DNA from: an uncultured Rhodopila sp.
GTDB taxonomy: Bacteria > Pseudomonadota > Alphaproteobacteria > Acetobacterales > Acetobacteraceae
DNA length: 64,000 bases
Assembly: GCA_903932145.1 (NCBI GenBank)
Contig: CAIZFE010000109.1
Location: 1-64,000, forward strand
Reading direction: 5' to 3'
The notes below the pieces were generated by a model that saw only the letters and a list, made by a program, of their open reading frames with translations, did not search any database and had not been told where the DNA came from. Of this stretch, positions 17,337-26,001 are shown piece by piece (position 1 is the first letter of the stretch; every line of letters begins with the position of its first letter). The position numbers were made by a program, and so were the translations under genes.

Positions 17337-18409
17337 ACCCGGTGCCCGTCGCGGGCGTGTCCCGTCCGCAATACGCGGCTCGGTTGGTCATGGCCTTGGT
17401 GTTGGCAGGCCTGGGTGTATGGACGTTGCATCGTTATCTGCCGGCCCTGATCTGGGCGGGCATCCTGGCGATCGCCGTATGGCCATTGTATCAGCGTGCG
17501 CTGCGCCGTTGGCCGCCGGGCAAGCATAACATTCTGCTGCCGTCGGCGTTTACCCTGGCCCTGGCGCTGATATTCATCGTTCCCATGGTGCTGGTCGCGG
17601 TGCAGGCGGGGAAGGAAATTCATACCCTCTACGACAGCATCGCGCAGGCGCGCACCGACGGCATTCCCTCCCCCGCGTGGTTGGGTCACCTTCCGGTTGG
17701 CAGTCAGCAGGCCACGAGTTGGTGGCAGGACAATCTGGCCACGCCCGATTCCGCGAATGCGCTGCTGCAAAAGGCCCGTGACTCGCAGTTTGTTTCAAAC
17801 AGCCGTGAACTGGGGGGAGAAATCGCCCATCGCGCCGTGCTGTTCGGCTTCACTCTGCTGACGCTGTTCTTCCTGTTCAAGGACGGAGACCGGTTCACCG
17901 CGCAGTTAAGGCAGGCCAGCGAGCGGGCCTTCGGTCCGGCCGGCGAACGGGTCGGCCGGCAGATCATCGCGTCCGTCCATGGCACGGTCGATGGACTGGT
18001 GCTGGTCGGTCTGGGTGAGGGCTTCATCCTGGGCACCGGTTATGTCGTTGCCGGTGTGCCGCATCCCACCCTGTTCGGCTTGTTCACCGCCATTGCCGCC
18101 ATGGTGCCGTTCGGCGCGCCGCTGGTGTTCGGGGTCGCGGCGGCGCTTCTGGTGATCCAGGGCTCCATGGTGTCGGCCATTGTCATCGTCGCCCTCGGCA
18201 TGATCGTCACATTCGTAGCCGACCACTTCGTGCGGCCGACGCTGATCGGCAGCGTGACCCGCTTGCCGTTCCTGTGGGTGCTGCTGGGTATTTTAGGCGG
18301 CGTGGAAATCTGGGGGCTGCTCGGGTTGTTCCTCGGCCCGGCGATCATGGCGGCGCTGATGCTGCTGTGGCGGGAATGGACGGTTGGGCCGGAGGGGCCG
18401 GCGTCGTAG
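17333..18409 (+). CDS. AI-2E/PerM family transporter
   Basis: This 358-aa membrane protein has six to eight helices and the family's conserved C-terminal region: LVGLGEGFILGTGYVVAGVPHPTLFGL, then MVPFGAPLVFG, DHFVRPTLIGS and LPFLWVLLGILGGVEIWGLLGLFLGPAI. Members include PerM/YdgG, and some are Na+/H+ antiporters or signal exporters. The start is inferred as TTG 17333, with GGGAGGA at 17321-17327 at ideal spacing and TTGA overlap with the upstream stop. Earlier ATGs would lie inside the upstream gene. Confidence 0.85.
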   Translation: MNPVPVAGVSRPQYAARLVMALVLAGLGVWTLHRYLPALIWAGILAIAVWPLYQRALRRWPPGKHNILLPSAFTLALALIFIVPMVLVAVQAGKEIHTLYDSIAQARTDGIPSPAWLGHLPVGSQQATSWWQDNLATPDSANALLQKARDSQFVSNSRELGGEIAHRAVLFGFTLLTLFFLFKDGDRFTAQLRQASERAFGPAGERVGRQIIASVHGTVDGLVLVGLGEGFILGTGYVVAGVPHPTLFGLFTAIAAMVPFGAPLVFGVAAALLVIQGSMVSAIVIVALGMIVTFVADHFVRPTLIGSVTRLPFLWVLLGILGGVEIWGLLGLFLGPAIMAALMLLWREWTVGPEGPAS

Positions 18410-18569
18410 GAACGCCGAGCGGAGACCGGGGGCTGTGCCGTTTGCCCGCTGACGTATCGGCGCTGCCTGACATCAGGCCCGGCGGATGCGCTTTGCCTCG
18501 ACCGGTCCCAATGGCCGCTTGAGGCGATCTCCGCTAGCGTTGCGCCAGCAAACAAAACTGGAGGAAACG

Positions 18570-19772
18570 ATGCCCACCCTGCATAGACGCGCGCTGCTGG
18601 GCGCGCCGTTGGCAATGGTCGCCACGCGCGGCATGGCGGCGGAACCGATTCGGATTGGCGTCCTGACCGACATGACCGGCGTTTTCTCCGACAGTATTGG
18701 GCCGGGATCGGTCGTCGCGGCGCAGATGGCGGCGATTGATGCCGGAGGGGCGGCTCTCGGGCGGCCGATTGAGATTTTGTCGGCGGATAACCAGAACAAG
18801 GCCGACATCGGCTCTGCCCTGGCGCGCCAGTGGTATGATCGGGACGGGGTCGGCATGATCGTCGGGCTCGACAATTCCGCAGTTGCACTGGCGGTGGAGA
18901 AGGTTGCGAAAGATCGCAACGCGCTTGCCATGGCGATCGCGGTCGCAACGAATGACTTCACCGGCAAATTCTGCACGCCGACCGCGATGTCCTGGAACTA
19001 TGACAGTTACGCCCTGACTCACGGTATCGCCCGGGCGCTTGTCGCGCGCGGCCTGGACACATGGTTCTTTATCAGTGTCGATTATGCATTCGGCGCCGCC
19101 CTGGAATCATCGGCGACCGAGGCCGTCATCGGTGCCGGCGGCAAGGTCCTGGGGGCGGTGCATCATCCGATCGATGCCGGCGATTTCAGTTCCTACCTGG
19201 TCGCGGCCCGGGCCTCGGGAGCCAAGGTCGTGGCGTTGGCCACCGGTGGAGGCGATATGACCAACGCAATGAAACAAGCGGCTGAGTTCGGAATGAAACA
19301 AGCCGGACAGACCATGGTGCCGCTGCTGTGCAACCTGATGGACATTCACAGCCTCGGTTTGCAGGCCGCGCAGGGCATGACGCTGATGACGTCGTTCTCA
19401 TGGAACAGAACCGTGGAAACGCGGGCCTGGAGTCAGCGGTTTTTCGTGCAAAGGCATGTGATGCCAACGATGAACCATGCGGCTGTCTATTCGTCCATAT
19501 TGCACTATCTGCGCGCGATCGCGGCGACCGGAACGACCGACAGCGGTGCGGTGGTGGCGAAGATGCGGGCCACCCCGGTCAACGACATTTTCACAACCAA
19601 CGGCCATCTTCGCGACGACGGCCGGTTGGTCCACGACATGTTCCTGGTTCGGGTCAAGCGACCTGAGGATTCCAAAGGCGCGTTCGACTACGAGGAGGTC
19701 CTGCAAACGGTGCCCGGCAGCCAGGGCTTTCGGCCGGAAGCGGAGGCCGGTTGCCCGGCGGGAAAAGCCTAG
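18570..19772 (+). CDS. ABC transporter substrate-binding protein, branched-chain amino-acid type
   Basis: This 400-aa periplasmic binding protein of the LivJ/Peripla_BP_6 type has a signal peptide at residues 1-23 (RRALLGAPLAMVATRGMAA). IRIGVLTDMTGVFSDSIGPGSVVAAQMA is the family's first strand and helix. ATG 18570 has GGAGGAA upstream. No permease or ATPase gene is adjacent; instead a class III CoA-transferase follows after 88 nt. Such orphan binding proteins next to acid-CoA genes often deliver organic or aromatic acids rather than amino acids; this is inference. Confidence 0.85.
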   Translation: MPTLHRRALLGAPLAMVATRGMAAEPIRIGVLTDMTGVFSDSIGPGSVVAAQMAAIDAGGAALGRPIEILSADNQNKADIGSALARQWYDRDGVGMIVGLDNSAVALAVEKVAKDRNALAMAIAVATNDFTGKFCTPTAMSWNYDSYALTHGIARALVARGLDTWFFISVDYAFGAALESSATEAVIGAGGKVLGAVHHPIDAGDFSSYLVAARASGAKVVALATGGGDMTNAMKQAAEFGMKQAGQTMVPLLCNLMDIHSLGLQAAQGMTLMTSFSWNRTVETRAWSQRFFVQRHVMPTMNHAAVYSSILHYLRAIAATGTTDSGAVVAKMRATPVNDIFTTNGHLRDDGRLVHDMFLVRVKRPEDSKGAFDYEEVLQTVPGSQGFRPEAEAGCPAGKA

Positions 19773-19860
19773 ACGGGCGTCACTGGCCGACCGCCCCGGG
19801 GTGTGGCAGGCTTCCCGCCAACCAAGATCGCAACTACGGGAAACGCCCAAGGAGGCCAAA

Positions 19861-21090
19861 ATGTCCGCAGCCGTCGCCAATGTTCAGTTCCTGTCCGGCG
19901 TAAAAATCGTCGATCTGACCCAATTCGAAGCCGGCCCCTCCTGCACCGAGGCCCTCGCCTGGCTCGGTGCCGACGTGGTGAAGATCGAAAATCCGAAAAT
20001 GGGCGACCCCGGCCGCCGCCTGCGTCCCGGCCAACCGGACAACGATCCGTATTATTTCCATGTGTTCAACGCCAACAAACGATCGATGACGGTCAACCTG
20101 AAGTCTCCGAAGGGGCTGGCGCTGGTGAAGGACATGATCCGTCAGGCCGACGTCTGCATCGAGAATTTCGCCCCCGGCGCTATCGAGCGTCTCGGGTTGG
20201 GCTATGATGTCGCGCGGGAATTGAACCCGGCGATCATCTATGCTCAGATCAAAGGCTTCGGCGAGGGCAGCCCATACGAGAAGAACCTCGCGTTCGACAT
20301 GATCGCCCAGGCGTGTGGCGGAACGTTCAGTGTGACGGGTGAGGCGGACGGCCCGCCGATCCGCCCCGGCATTTCGCTGGGAGACACCGGAACTGGCATG
20401 ACCATGGCGATCACCATCCTGGGTGCGTTGTACAAGCGTCGCGAGACGGGCGAGGGTTGCCGGCTGCAAGTGGCGATGCAGGATGCGATCATGCATTACA
20501 TGCGGATCAACTTTGCTACCCAAGGCCGGACGGGACAGGTTGTTGGGCGGGCCGGCAGTAAAGTGCCGGGCATCAGTAATGCCCCAATGGGACTGTATCC
20601 GTGCGCGCCGGGCGGCTCGAACGATTACGTTTATATTATGACAAGCCGAGCAAATCCGGATCATTGGGATCGTTTGTTGAAGGTGACGGGGCGGGAGGAA
20701 TTGATCGGCGATCCTCGTTACTTAACGCCACAGGATCGCGTCGATCGCCAGGATGAGGTGGATGACATCATTGCGTCCTGGACTCGCACCCGCACCAAGC
20801 ACGAAGCCATGCGCGTGGTTGGCGAGGCCGGCATTCCGGCCGGCGCGGTGCTGGATACGATGGAACTGCAGAACGACAAGACGTTCGAGGACCGCGGCAT
20901 CATGCAGGTGATGCGCCATCCTGTGCATTCGGACTTCAAGATGCCGGGATGGCCGGTGCGGGTGAACGGCAAACCGCCGGCGATCCGGTCGTCTCCTGTG
21001 CTGGGCGAACACACAGACGCGGTGCTGGGCGAGTGGCTCGGGCTGAACGCGCAGGCGGTGGAGGTGTTGCGGGCGGAGGGAGCGGTTTAG
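19861..21090 (+). CDS. Class III CoA-transferase (formyl-CoA transferase-like)
   Basis: This 409-aa CaiB/BaiF (family III) enzyme forms interlocked dimers and transfers CoA between carboxylic acids. Marks are VKIVDLTQFEAGPSCTEALAWLGADVVKIE, NKRSMTVNLKSPKGLALVKDMI, and GISLGDTGTGM, whose Asp is the expected catalytic residue of Frc-type members. It resembles oxalate-linked formyl-CoA transferase, but no oxalyl-CoA decarboxylase is next to it, so frc is not assigned. AAGGAGG precedes ATG 19861. The upstream solute-binding protein may import the acid. Confidence 0.85.
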   Translation: MSAAVANVQFLSGVKIVDLTQFEAGPSCTEALAWLGADVVKIENPKMGDPGRRLRPGQPDNDPYYFHVFNANKRSMTVNLKSPKGLALVKDMIRQADVCIENFAPGAIERLGLGYDVARELNPAIIYAQIKGFGEGSPYEKNLAFDMIAQACGGTFSVTGEADGPPIRPGISLGDTGTGMTMAITILGALYKRRETGEGCRLQVAMQDAIMHYMRINFATQGRTGQVVGRAGSKVPGISNAPMGLYPCAPGGSNDYVYIMTSRANPDHWDRLLKVTGREELIGDPRYLTPQDRVDRQDEVDDIIASWTRTRTKHEAMRVVGEAGIPAGAVLDTMELQNDKTFEDRGIMQVMRHPVHSDFKMPGWPVRVNGKPPAIRSSPVLGEHTDAVLGEWLGLNAQAVEVLRAEGAV

Positions 21091-21188
21091 TTTCCGACGT
21101 TACGGGGGTGCATGCTCAACCTGTGCACCCTGGGTCTTGTGTTGTGACCGGGCCTTAGGTTTCTCGGAGGTCGTCTTCGTCAAACCAG

Positions 21189-21527
21189 TCAGGTCCCAAT
21201 CAGCGACCGCAATTTGGCGCGGATGAGACCCATCTCCGCTCGTGTCGCGTTACCCTTCTTGGTTGCCGCTCGTTTCCGCCAATCCAAGCTTTTGACCTGA
21301 TCCGCGAGCGCCACACTGGGCGGTGAGCCCGATAAGCCGACCTCGAATGGGTAGCCTTTGATTTGCGTTGTGACCGGGCAGCAGACGATCAGGCCGACGC
21401 GGCGATTATAGGCGATCGGGCTGAGAACAACGGCAGGACGATGGCCCGATTGCTCGTGTCCGATCTGAGGGTCGAAGTTGATCCAAATGATGTCGCCAGC
21501 ATCGGGAACAAATCCATCAGGCGCCAC
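21189..21527 (-). CDS. mazF: MazF-type toxin endoribonuclease
   Basis: This 112-aa mRNA interferase has DAGDIIWINFDPQIGHEQSGHRPAVVLSP, the diagnostic GHEQxGxRPAxVLSP strand of MazF/PemK. It continues with VGLIVCCPVTTQIKGYPFEV and the DQVKSLDWRKR strand. The start is GTG 21527, directly after the TAG of mazE in the same frame. Translational coupling at a stop-start junction with no spacer is expected. Confidence 0.88.
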   Translation of the reverse strand: MAPDGFVPDAGDIIWINFDPQIGHEQSGHRPAVVLSPIAYNRRVGLIVCCPVTTQIKGYPFEVGLSGSPPSVALADQVKSLDWRKRAATKKGNATRAEMGLIRAKLRSLIGT

Positions 21528-21770
21528 CTAAAGCTGTTCCTTCCCAACCGGGCGACCAAAATCGATCTCCTCATGCAGATTGTCATCGGTAATCCCTGCC
21601 AGTAGTTCGGCGAGATCGAATTCCTGCGTTGCGATGGGCTCGATGATCACGCGGCCCGCCTCCTCGCGGATATCCACGGGTTGGTCGAGGGACAGTTTGG
21701 CGGCCTCCATCACCGCTGCAGGGATACGGACGGAGGCGCTGTTGCCCCATTTCTTCACCAGCACTTGCAT
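21528..21770 (-). CDS. mazE: MazE-type antitoxin (AbrB fold)
   Basis: This 80-aa antitoxin has the swapped-hairpin AbrB N-terminus MQVLVKKWGNSASVRIPAAV (DNA binding, 1-45) and an acidic disordered tail (DLAELLAGITDDNLHEEIDFG) that occupies the toxin's active site. AGAGGT precedes ATG 21770. It ends TAG, followed at once by the toxin GTG. The operon is likely autorepressed, as in other mazEF loci. Confidence 0.88.
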   Translation of the reverse strand: MQVLVKKWGNSASVRIPAAVMEAAKLSLDQPVDIREEAGRVIIEPIATQEFDLAELLAGITDDNLHEEIDFGRPVGKEQL

Positions 21771-21877
21771 CGGCAGACCTCTATATCGACAATTGCCACC
21801 CTAACGTCCCGCTGCAGGTGTGTCAACAAAGTTGATACATGCTGGAGTATGACGATGGCAGGCGTGAGCGGTAGACA

Positions 21878-22004
21878 CCGCCGCGCCCCTTGCCCGGCCC
21901 CGCAAATGATGGTCGCCTCCCTCCCACAGGGGAAACATAAGGAACCGTCCATGCCCACCTTCCGCGCCGCCACCCGTGCCTGGCTGGAGGAAAATTGTCC
22001 GCCC
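21878..22004 (+). pseudogene. Partial duplicate of acyl-CoA dehydrogenase upstream region and 5' end
   Basis: The segment closely matches 23641-23767: the same upstream words (CCCCTTGCCCGG, CACAGGGGAAACA) and the first ~18 codons of the dehydrogenase (start at 21951, MP-FRAATR-WLEENCP). Similarity stops abruptly at about 22004, where transposase sequence begins. The copy differs at scattered positions, so the duplication is not recent. It has no function as a gene, though its promoter could still fire. Confidence 0.75.
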
Positions 22005-22255
22005 GGCTCTGCGGCGGTCAGGGTGCGACGCATATGGCGGTGTTCGCCGTTGCCAAGGCACCGTTTCTGTGCGGCCTCCTCAAGCTGGAGAACGGCCTGC
22101 CGAGCAATGATACGTTCAGCCGCCTGTTCCGTCGGCTCGATCCTGAGCAGTTCCGCGACTGCTTCCAGCGCTTCATGGGCCGGTTTTCTGATGTCTGCCG
22201 GGGCGTGATCGCGATCGACGGAAAAAGTGCTGTGCCGCTCGTTCATGACCCATAG
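22005..22255 (+). pseudogene. ISAs1-family transposase remnant
   Basis: The frame encodes GLPSNDTFSRLFRRLDPEQF and, further on, CRGVIAIDGKS, which match the conserved N-terminal third of ISAs1-type DDE transposases (LPxHDTFxRVFxxLDP, VIAIDGKxLR). The amino terminus is missing at the junction with the dehydrogenase fragment, and the rest is lost after IDGKS, ending in an unrelated tail. No terminal inverted repeats or target duplication were found. Confidence 0.72.
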
Positions 22256-22464
22256 AGGATCGTATCGGTGACCACCGCTTAATAATCAAGATCGTGGTAT
22301 ATTTTTAGTATATATATACAAAATGATACAAAATACAGGTAATTATGTCACATTGTCAGTCTTTTTTTTGTTGTGCGGTGTCAATTCCATTGCAACTTTC
22401 GCGCCAACGCTTAAAAAATAAATCTGCCGTCGGCCCTTCGCCCGACGAAGGGGGAGAAAGAGAT
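22256..22464. other. AT-rich upstream region of the PEP-CTERM gene
   Basis: About 200 bp, markedly AT-rich (TATATTTTTAGTATATATAT near 22300), unlike the GC-rich surroundings. It contains several possible -10 boxes and a T8 run near 22364, but no clear gene. It probably carries the promoter of the PEP-CTERM gene and may be foreign DNA brought in with the rearrangement. Confidence 0.45.
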
Positions 22465-23220
22465 ATGATACATTGGTTACGCGCAGGCCTTTCAGCGGCG
22501 GCTTTGTTAGGACTGGTCAACTCTGCCAGTGCGCAGGAACTTGTCGTCAATGGCGACTTCAGCGACACCTCGCTGTCGAGGTCCGGCCAGTTTTCCAACC
22601 AAGTCACCGGCTGGACGACAGAGGGCTATAATTTTCTGTTTTTCGGAGCCACCTCCGCGACGTCTAAAACGGCGACCGGTAGCGATCCTAACCTTTCCTT
22701 GTGGGGCACATATGGGACAGACGGATCAACCAACGGATTTACCGACAGCCCGAACGGTGGCAACTTCGTCGGCGCGGACGGTGCCTATGAAGTCGGCGCG
22801 ATCTCCCAGACCATCTTGGGCTTGGTCGCCGGGCAGACCTATGCCCTATCATTCGAGTACGCGGCGGCGCAGCAGTCTGGCTACACTGGCGACACGACCG
22901 AGAAATGGGATGTCAGCCTTGGCACGACCACCATCGACACGTCTGTCATCCAGAACCCGAACCACAGCTTCAGTGGCTGGTACACCGATACCTTCACCTA
23001 CACGGCGACGGCTGCCAGCGAAGTACTCTCGTTTCTCGCGGTCGGCACGCCCAACGGCGAACCGCCGTTCGTCCTGTTGGACGGCGTGAGCCTACAGGCG
23101 ACGTCTGCTACTGATATCCCCGAACCGTCGTCGCTGATCCTGATCGTCGGCTTCGCCATGGCCGGTGTCGCGCACCGGTTGCGCGGGCGTTCAGTCCGGC
23201 GGTCGACTGCATCGGCCTGA
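22465..23220 (+). CDS. PEP-CTERM sorted exported protein
   Basis: This 251-aa protein has a signal peptide (1-23, cleavage after SASA), a beta-rich extracellular domain with ELVVNGDFSDTSLSR, VTGWTTEGYNF and VAGQTYALSFEYAA (DUF642/choice-of-anchor style), and a C-terminal PEP-CTERM signal: IPEPSSLILIVGFAMAGVAH followed by basic residues. The tail is normally processed by exosortase (EpsH/XrtA), which is not in this window. GGGGAGAAAG precedes ATG 22465. Such proteins accompany exopolysaccharide. A hairpin follows the stop. Confidence 0.85.
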   Translation: MIHWLRAGLSAAALLGLVNSASAQELVVNGDFSDTSLSRSGQFSNQVTGWTTEGYNFLFFGATSATSKTATGSDPNLSLWGTYGTDGSTNGFTDSPNGGNFVGADGAYEVGAISQTILGLVAGQTYALSFEYAAAQQSGYTGDTTEKWDVSLGTTTIDTSVIQNPNHSFSGWYTDTFTYTATAASEVLSFLAVGTPNGEPPFVLLDGVSLQATSATDIPEPSSLILIVGFAMAGVAHRLRGRSVRRSTASA

Positions 23221-23244
23221 TCGACACGCAACTAAAACTTTTGA

Positions 23245-23281
23245 GGACCGAGGCCCAGATCGATTCCGGAGGCCTCGGTCC
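23245..23281. terminator. Hairpin downstream of PEP-CTERM gene
   Basis: Perfect 11-bp arms (23245-23255 with 23271-23281) and a 15-nt loop begin 24 nt after the stop. No T tract follows, but TTTT precedes the left arm. It probably acts as a transcript-end hairpin. Confidence 0.5.
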
Positions 23282-23714
23282 AATGCTTCGCCTGGATTGA
23301 TACTTTCCTTTCCGGGAAGCTTTGGGTGGACGGTGGAGTTCACCTCGTCAGTTTTGAATTCGGTGGACATCGAACATATTTCTAAGTTCCCAGCGACTTC
23401 GCGGTCTGCCTAAACAGGATCGCCAGGGATTCTGAACTGCGTTGGCCGGTCAGTTCGGACAAACCCACGTCCTCGATCCCCTCGCCAACGTGTGTCCAAT
23501 CGATGTCACTCACCCTTTCCCCGCGCGCAAGCCGGCGCAGCAGGTCAGCCTGGTGTTCGGACCAGGAAAGGATGTCGCGTTCCTACAGGCCGTCTGGCAT
23601 GCCGCGACGCTCCCCCAAACCGGCGACGATTGCCAGAAACCCGCCGTGCCCCTTGCCCGGTCCCGCATATGATGGTCACCTTCCAACCCACAGGGGAAAC
23701 ACAAGGACCAACCC
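23282..23714. other. Gap upstream of the acyl-CoA dehydrogenase genes
   Basis: About 430 bp. A frame of 76 codons from 23442 is open but resembles no family I know, and it overlaps an unrelated antisense frame. The last ~75 bases (from 23641) are the promoter-side sequence also found in the duplicate at 21878. No tRNA or clear repeat was seen. Confidence 0.4.
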
Positions 23715-24896
23715 ATGCCCAGCTTCCGCGCCGCTACCCGAACCTGGCTGGAGGAAAACTGCCCGTCCTCTATGCGCACCTTCATGCCCGAAAACGAGCA
23801 GGTCGCCGGCGGCAAGCGCGCGCGATACGTGCGGCCGGAGCAAAAACAATGGCTCGACCGCATGGCCGCCAAAGGCTGGACCGCCCCGACTTGGCCGACC
23901 CAATACGGTGGCGGCGGACTGTCCGGCGAAGAGGCGTTGATCCTGGAAGAAGAAATGCAGGACCTCGGCTGCCGCATCCCCCTCCGCGGCATGGGCCTGA
24001 CGATGCTCGGTCCCGTCCTCCTGGAATACGGCACGGAGGAGCAACGACAAACCCACATTCCGCCGATCGTCCGGGGGGAAATCCGCTGGTGCCAGGGCTA
24101 CTCCGAACCCGAGGCCGGATCGGACCTCGCCAGCCTGCGCACCCGCGCCGTCCTGCAAGGCGACCACTTCCTGGTCAACGGCCACAAGATATGGACATCG
24201 AACGCGCACCACTCCGACTGGATTTTCTGCCTCGTCCGCACCGACCCGACAGCGAAAAAGCATGAGGGCATCAGCTTCCTGCTGATCGACATAGACGACC
24301 CCGGTGTCCGCCCGCGCCCGATCCGCCTGATCAGCGGCGCATCCGTCTTCTGCGAAACGTTTATCGAGAATGTCCAGGTCCCGGCCGGCAACCTCGTCGG
24401 CCCGCTCAACAAAGGCTGGACCATCGCCAAACGCCTGCTGGAGCACGAACGCAAAGGCATCGGCGGCATCTCCGCCCGCAACGCCGCCAGGTTCGAAGTC
24501 CCGCTGGAAGCGGTCGCAAAACAATTTGCCGGTGACGACAACGGCAAAATCGCCGACCCGATCCTACGGGACCGCGTCGCCGCCTACAGCATGGACGCGC
24601 ACGCCTTCCAACTGACGCGCCGCCGCGCCGCCGAGGAAGCCGAATCCGGCGCCGCCCCCGGCCCTCTATCCGCCATGTTCAAGCTGCAAGGCACTGAACT
24701 GAACAAACGCCGGTACGAGATGCTGTTGGAAGCCGAGGGCTTCCAGGGCCTCGGCTGGGAAGGCGACAGCTTCACCTCGGACCAACTGCGTTTCACCCGT
24801 GAATGGCTGCGCTCCAAAGCCAATTCGATCGAGGGCGGAACGTCCGAGGTCCAGTTGAACATCATTGCCAAGCGCGTGCTTGGCCTGCCGGATTGA
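23715..24896 (+). CDS. Acyl-CoA dehydrogenase, catalytic-type subunit
   Basis: This 393-aa flavoenzyme oxidises acyl-CoA to enoyl-CoA with FAD. GYSEPEAGSDLASLRTRAV and FLVNGHKIWTSNAHHSDWIF are the FAD/substrate segments. The C-terminal NSIEGGTSEVQLNIIAKRVLG carries the expected base, Glu373. It is followed after 4 nt by a second, shorter dehydrogenase, an arrangement typical of the alpha2-beta2 enzymes known from steroid side-chain oxidation in actinobacteria and also common in alphaproteobacteria. AAGGACC precedes ATG 23715. The substrate is unknown. Confidence 0.88.
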   Translation: MPSFRAATRTWLEENCPSSMRTFMPENEQVAGGKRARYVRPEQKQWLDRMAAKGWTAPTWPTQYGGGGLSGEEALILEEEMQDLGCRIPLRGMGLTMLGPVLLEYGTEEQRQTHIPPIVRGEIRWCQGYSEPEAGSDLASLRTRAVLQGDHFLVNGHKIWTSNAHHSDWIFCLVRTDPTAKKHEGISFLLIDIDDPGVRPRPIRLISGASVFCETFIENVQVPAGNLVGPLNKGWTIAKRLLEHERKGIGGISARNAARFEVPLEAVAKQFAGDDNGKIADPILRDRVAAYSMDAHAFQLTRRRAAEEAESGAAPGPLSAMFKLQGTELNKRRYEMLLEAEGFQGLGWEGDSFTSDQLRFTREWLRSKANSIEGGTSEVQLNIIAKRVLGLPD

Positions 24897-24900
24897 TCCC

Positions 24901-26001
24901 ATGGCCCTGATCCTGAACGAAGAAGCGCAAATGGTGCGCGACACCGCGCTCGATTTCTTCCGCGAGCGCAGTCCCATCACCGCATTCCGAAAGCTGCGGG
25001 ACGACAACGATCCCGACGGCTTTTCTCGCGACCTGTGGCATCAGATCGCGGACCTCGGCTGGACCGGGTTTTTGGTGGCCGAAGACGACGGCGGATCCGC
25101 GTTCGGCATGATCGGCCTCGCCCAGGTCATGGAGGCGGCCGGCCGCACCCTGGCCGCCACGCCGTTGCTTTCGACAGCGTTACTGGGCGCATCCCTGATA
25201 TCTCTCGGCGGCACGGACGACCAAAAAGCCGAATACTTGCCATTGTTGCTCGCAGGCGAACACATCACCGCCCTGGCGCTCGACGAAGGCACCCGTCACG
25301 CGCCAACCCAGATCGCAACGACAGCGGAACGCGATGGCGCCGGTTACCGCCTGAATGGCAGCAAAACATTCGTGCTGGACGGCCACATCGCCGACACCCT
25401 GATCGTTGCGGCAAAAACCGCCGATGGCACCGGACTTTTCCTGGTCCCTGGCGAAGCCGCCAGCCGCACCCGCCTGTCGATGGTGGACAGCCGCAACGCC
25501 GCCTTGATCCGCTTCGACAATGTCTCCATCGGTCCCGATACGATGCTGAACGGCGCCGCACTCGACCAAACCCTGGACCGCGCCCGTGTCGGTCTGGCGG
25601 CCGAGATGCTGGGCAGCGCTGGAGAAGCGTTCGACCGCACCGTCCAATACCTGAAGGAACGCAAGCAATTCGGCGTCGCGATCGGCAGTTTCCAGGCATT
25701 GAAACACCGCGCCGCACAGATGTTCTGCGAGGTCGAAATCACCCGGTCCGCCGTCATCGCCGCCGCCTCCGCCCTCGACCAGAACAGCAATGACGCCGCT
25801 GCCCTGGTTGCATTGGCCAAAGCCAAGGCCAACGAAACCCTATACCTGTGCGGCAACGAAGGCGTGCAAATGCATGGCGGCATCGGCATGACCGACGAAC
25901 ACGAGATCGGCTTCTTCATGAAACGCAGCCGCGTCGCCCAGGCCAGTTTCGGCGACACGCGCTTTTGCCGGGACCGTTACGCGACGCTGATGGGATACTG
26001 A
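24901..26001 (+). CDS. Acyl-CoA dehydrogenase-like partner subunit
   Basis: This 366-aa protein of the same fold has LILNEEAQMVRDTALDFFRE at the start and RKQFGVAIGSFQALKHRAAQM in the FAD-binding helical domain. At the position of the catalytic glutamate motif it has GNEGVQMHGGIGMTDEHEIG and no EGT, so it may be the non-catalytic FAD-holding subunit of a heteromer with the upstream protein. ATG 24901 is 4 nt from the upstream stop. It converges with a lipoprotein gene at its 3' end. Confidence 0.85.
   Translation: MALILNEEAQMVRDTALDFFRERSPITAFRKLRDDNDPDGFSRDLWHQIADLGWTGFLVAEDDGGSAFGMIGLAQVMEAAGRTLAATPLLSTALLGASLISLGGTDDQKAEYLPLLLAGEHITALALDEGTRHAPTQIATTAERDGAGYRLNGSKTFVLDGHIADTLIVAAKTADGTGLFLVPGEAASRTRLSMVDSRNAALIRFDNVSIGPDTMLNGAALDQTLDRARVGLAAEMLGSAGEAFDRTVQYLKERKQFGVAIGSFQALKHRAAQMFCEVEITRSAVIAAASALDQNSNDAAALVALAKAKANETLYLCGNEGVQMHGGIGMTDEHEIGFFMKRSRVAQASFGDTRFCRDRYATLMGY

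Noticed and set aside
23442-23672. 76-codon frame upstream of the acyl-CoA dehydrogenase
   Set aside because: No ribosome site or family match was seen, and its 3' end overlaps the dehydrogenase upstream sequence that also occurs in the duplicate.
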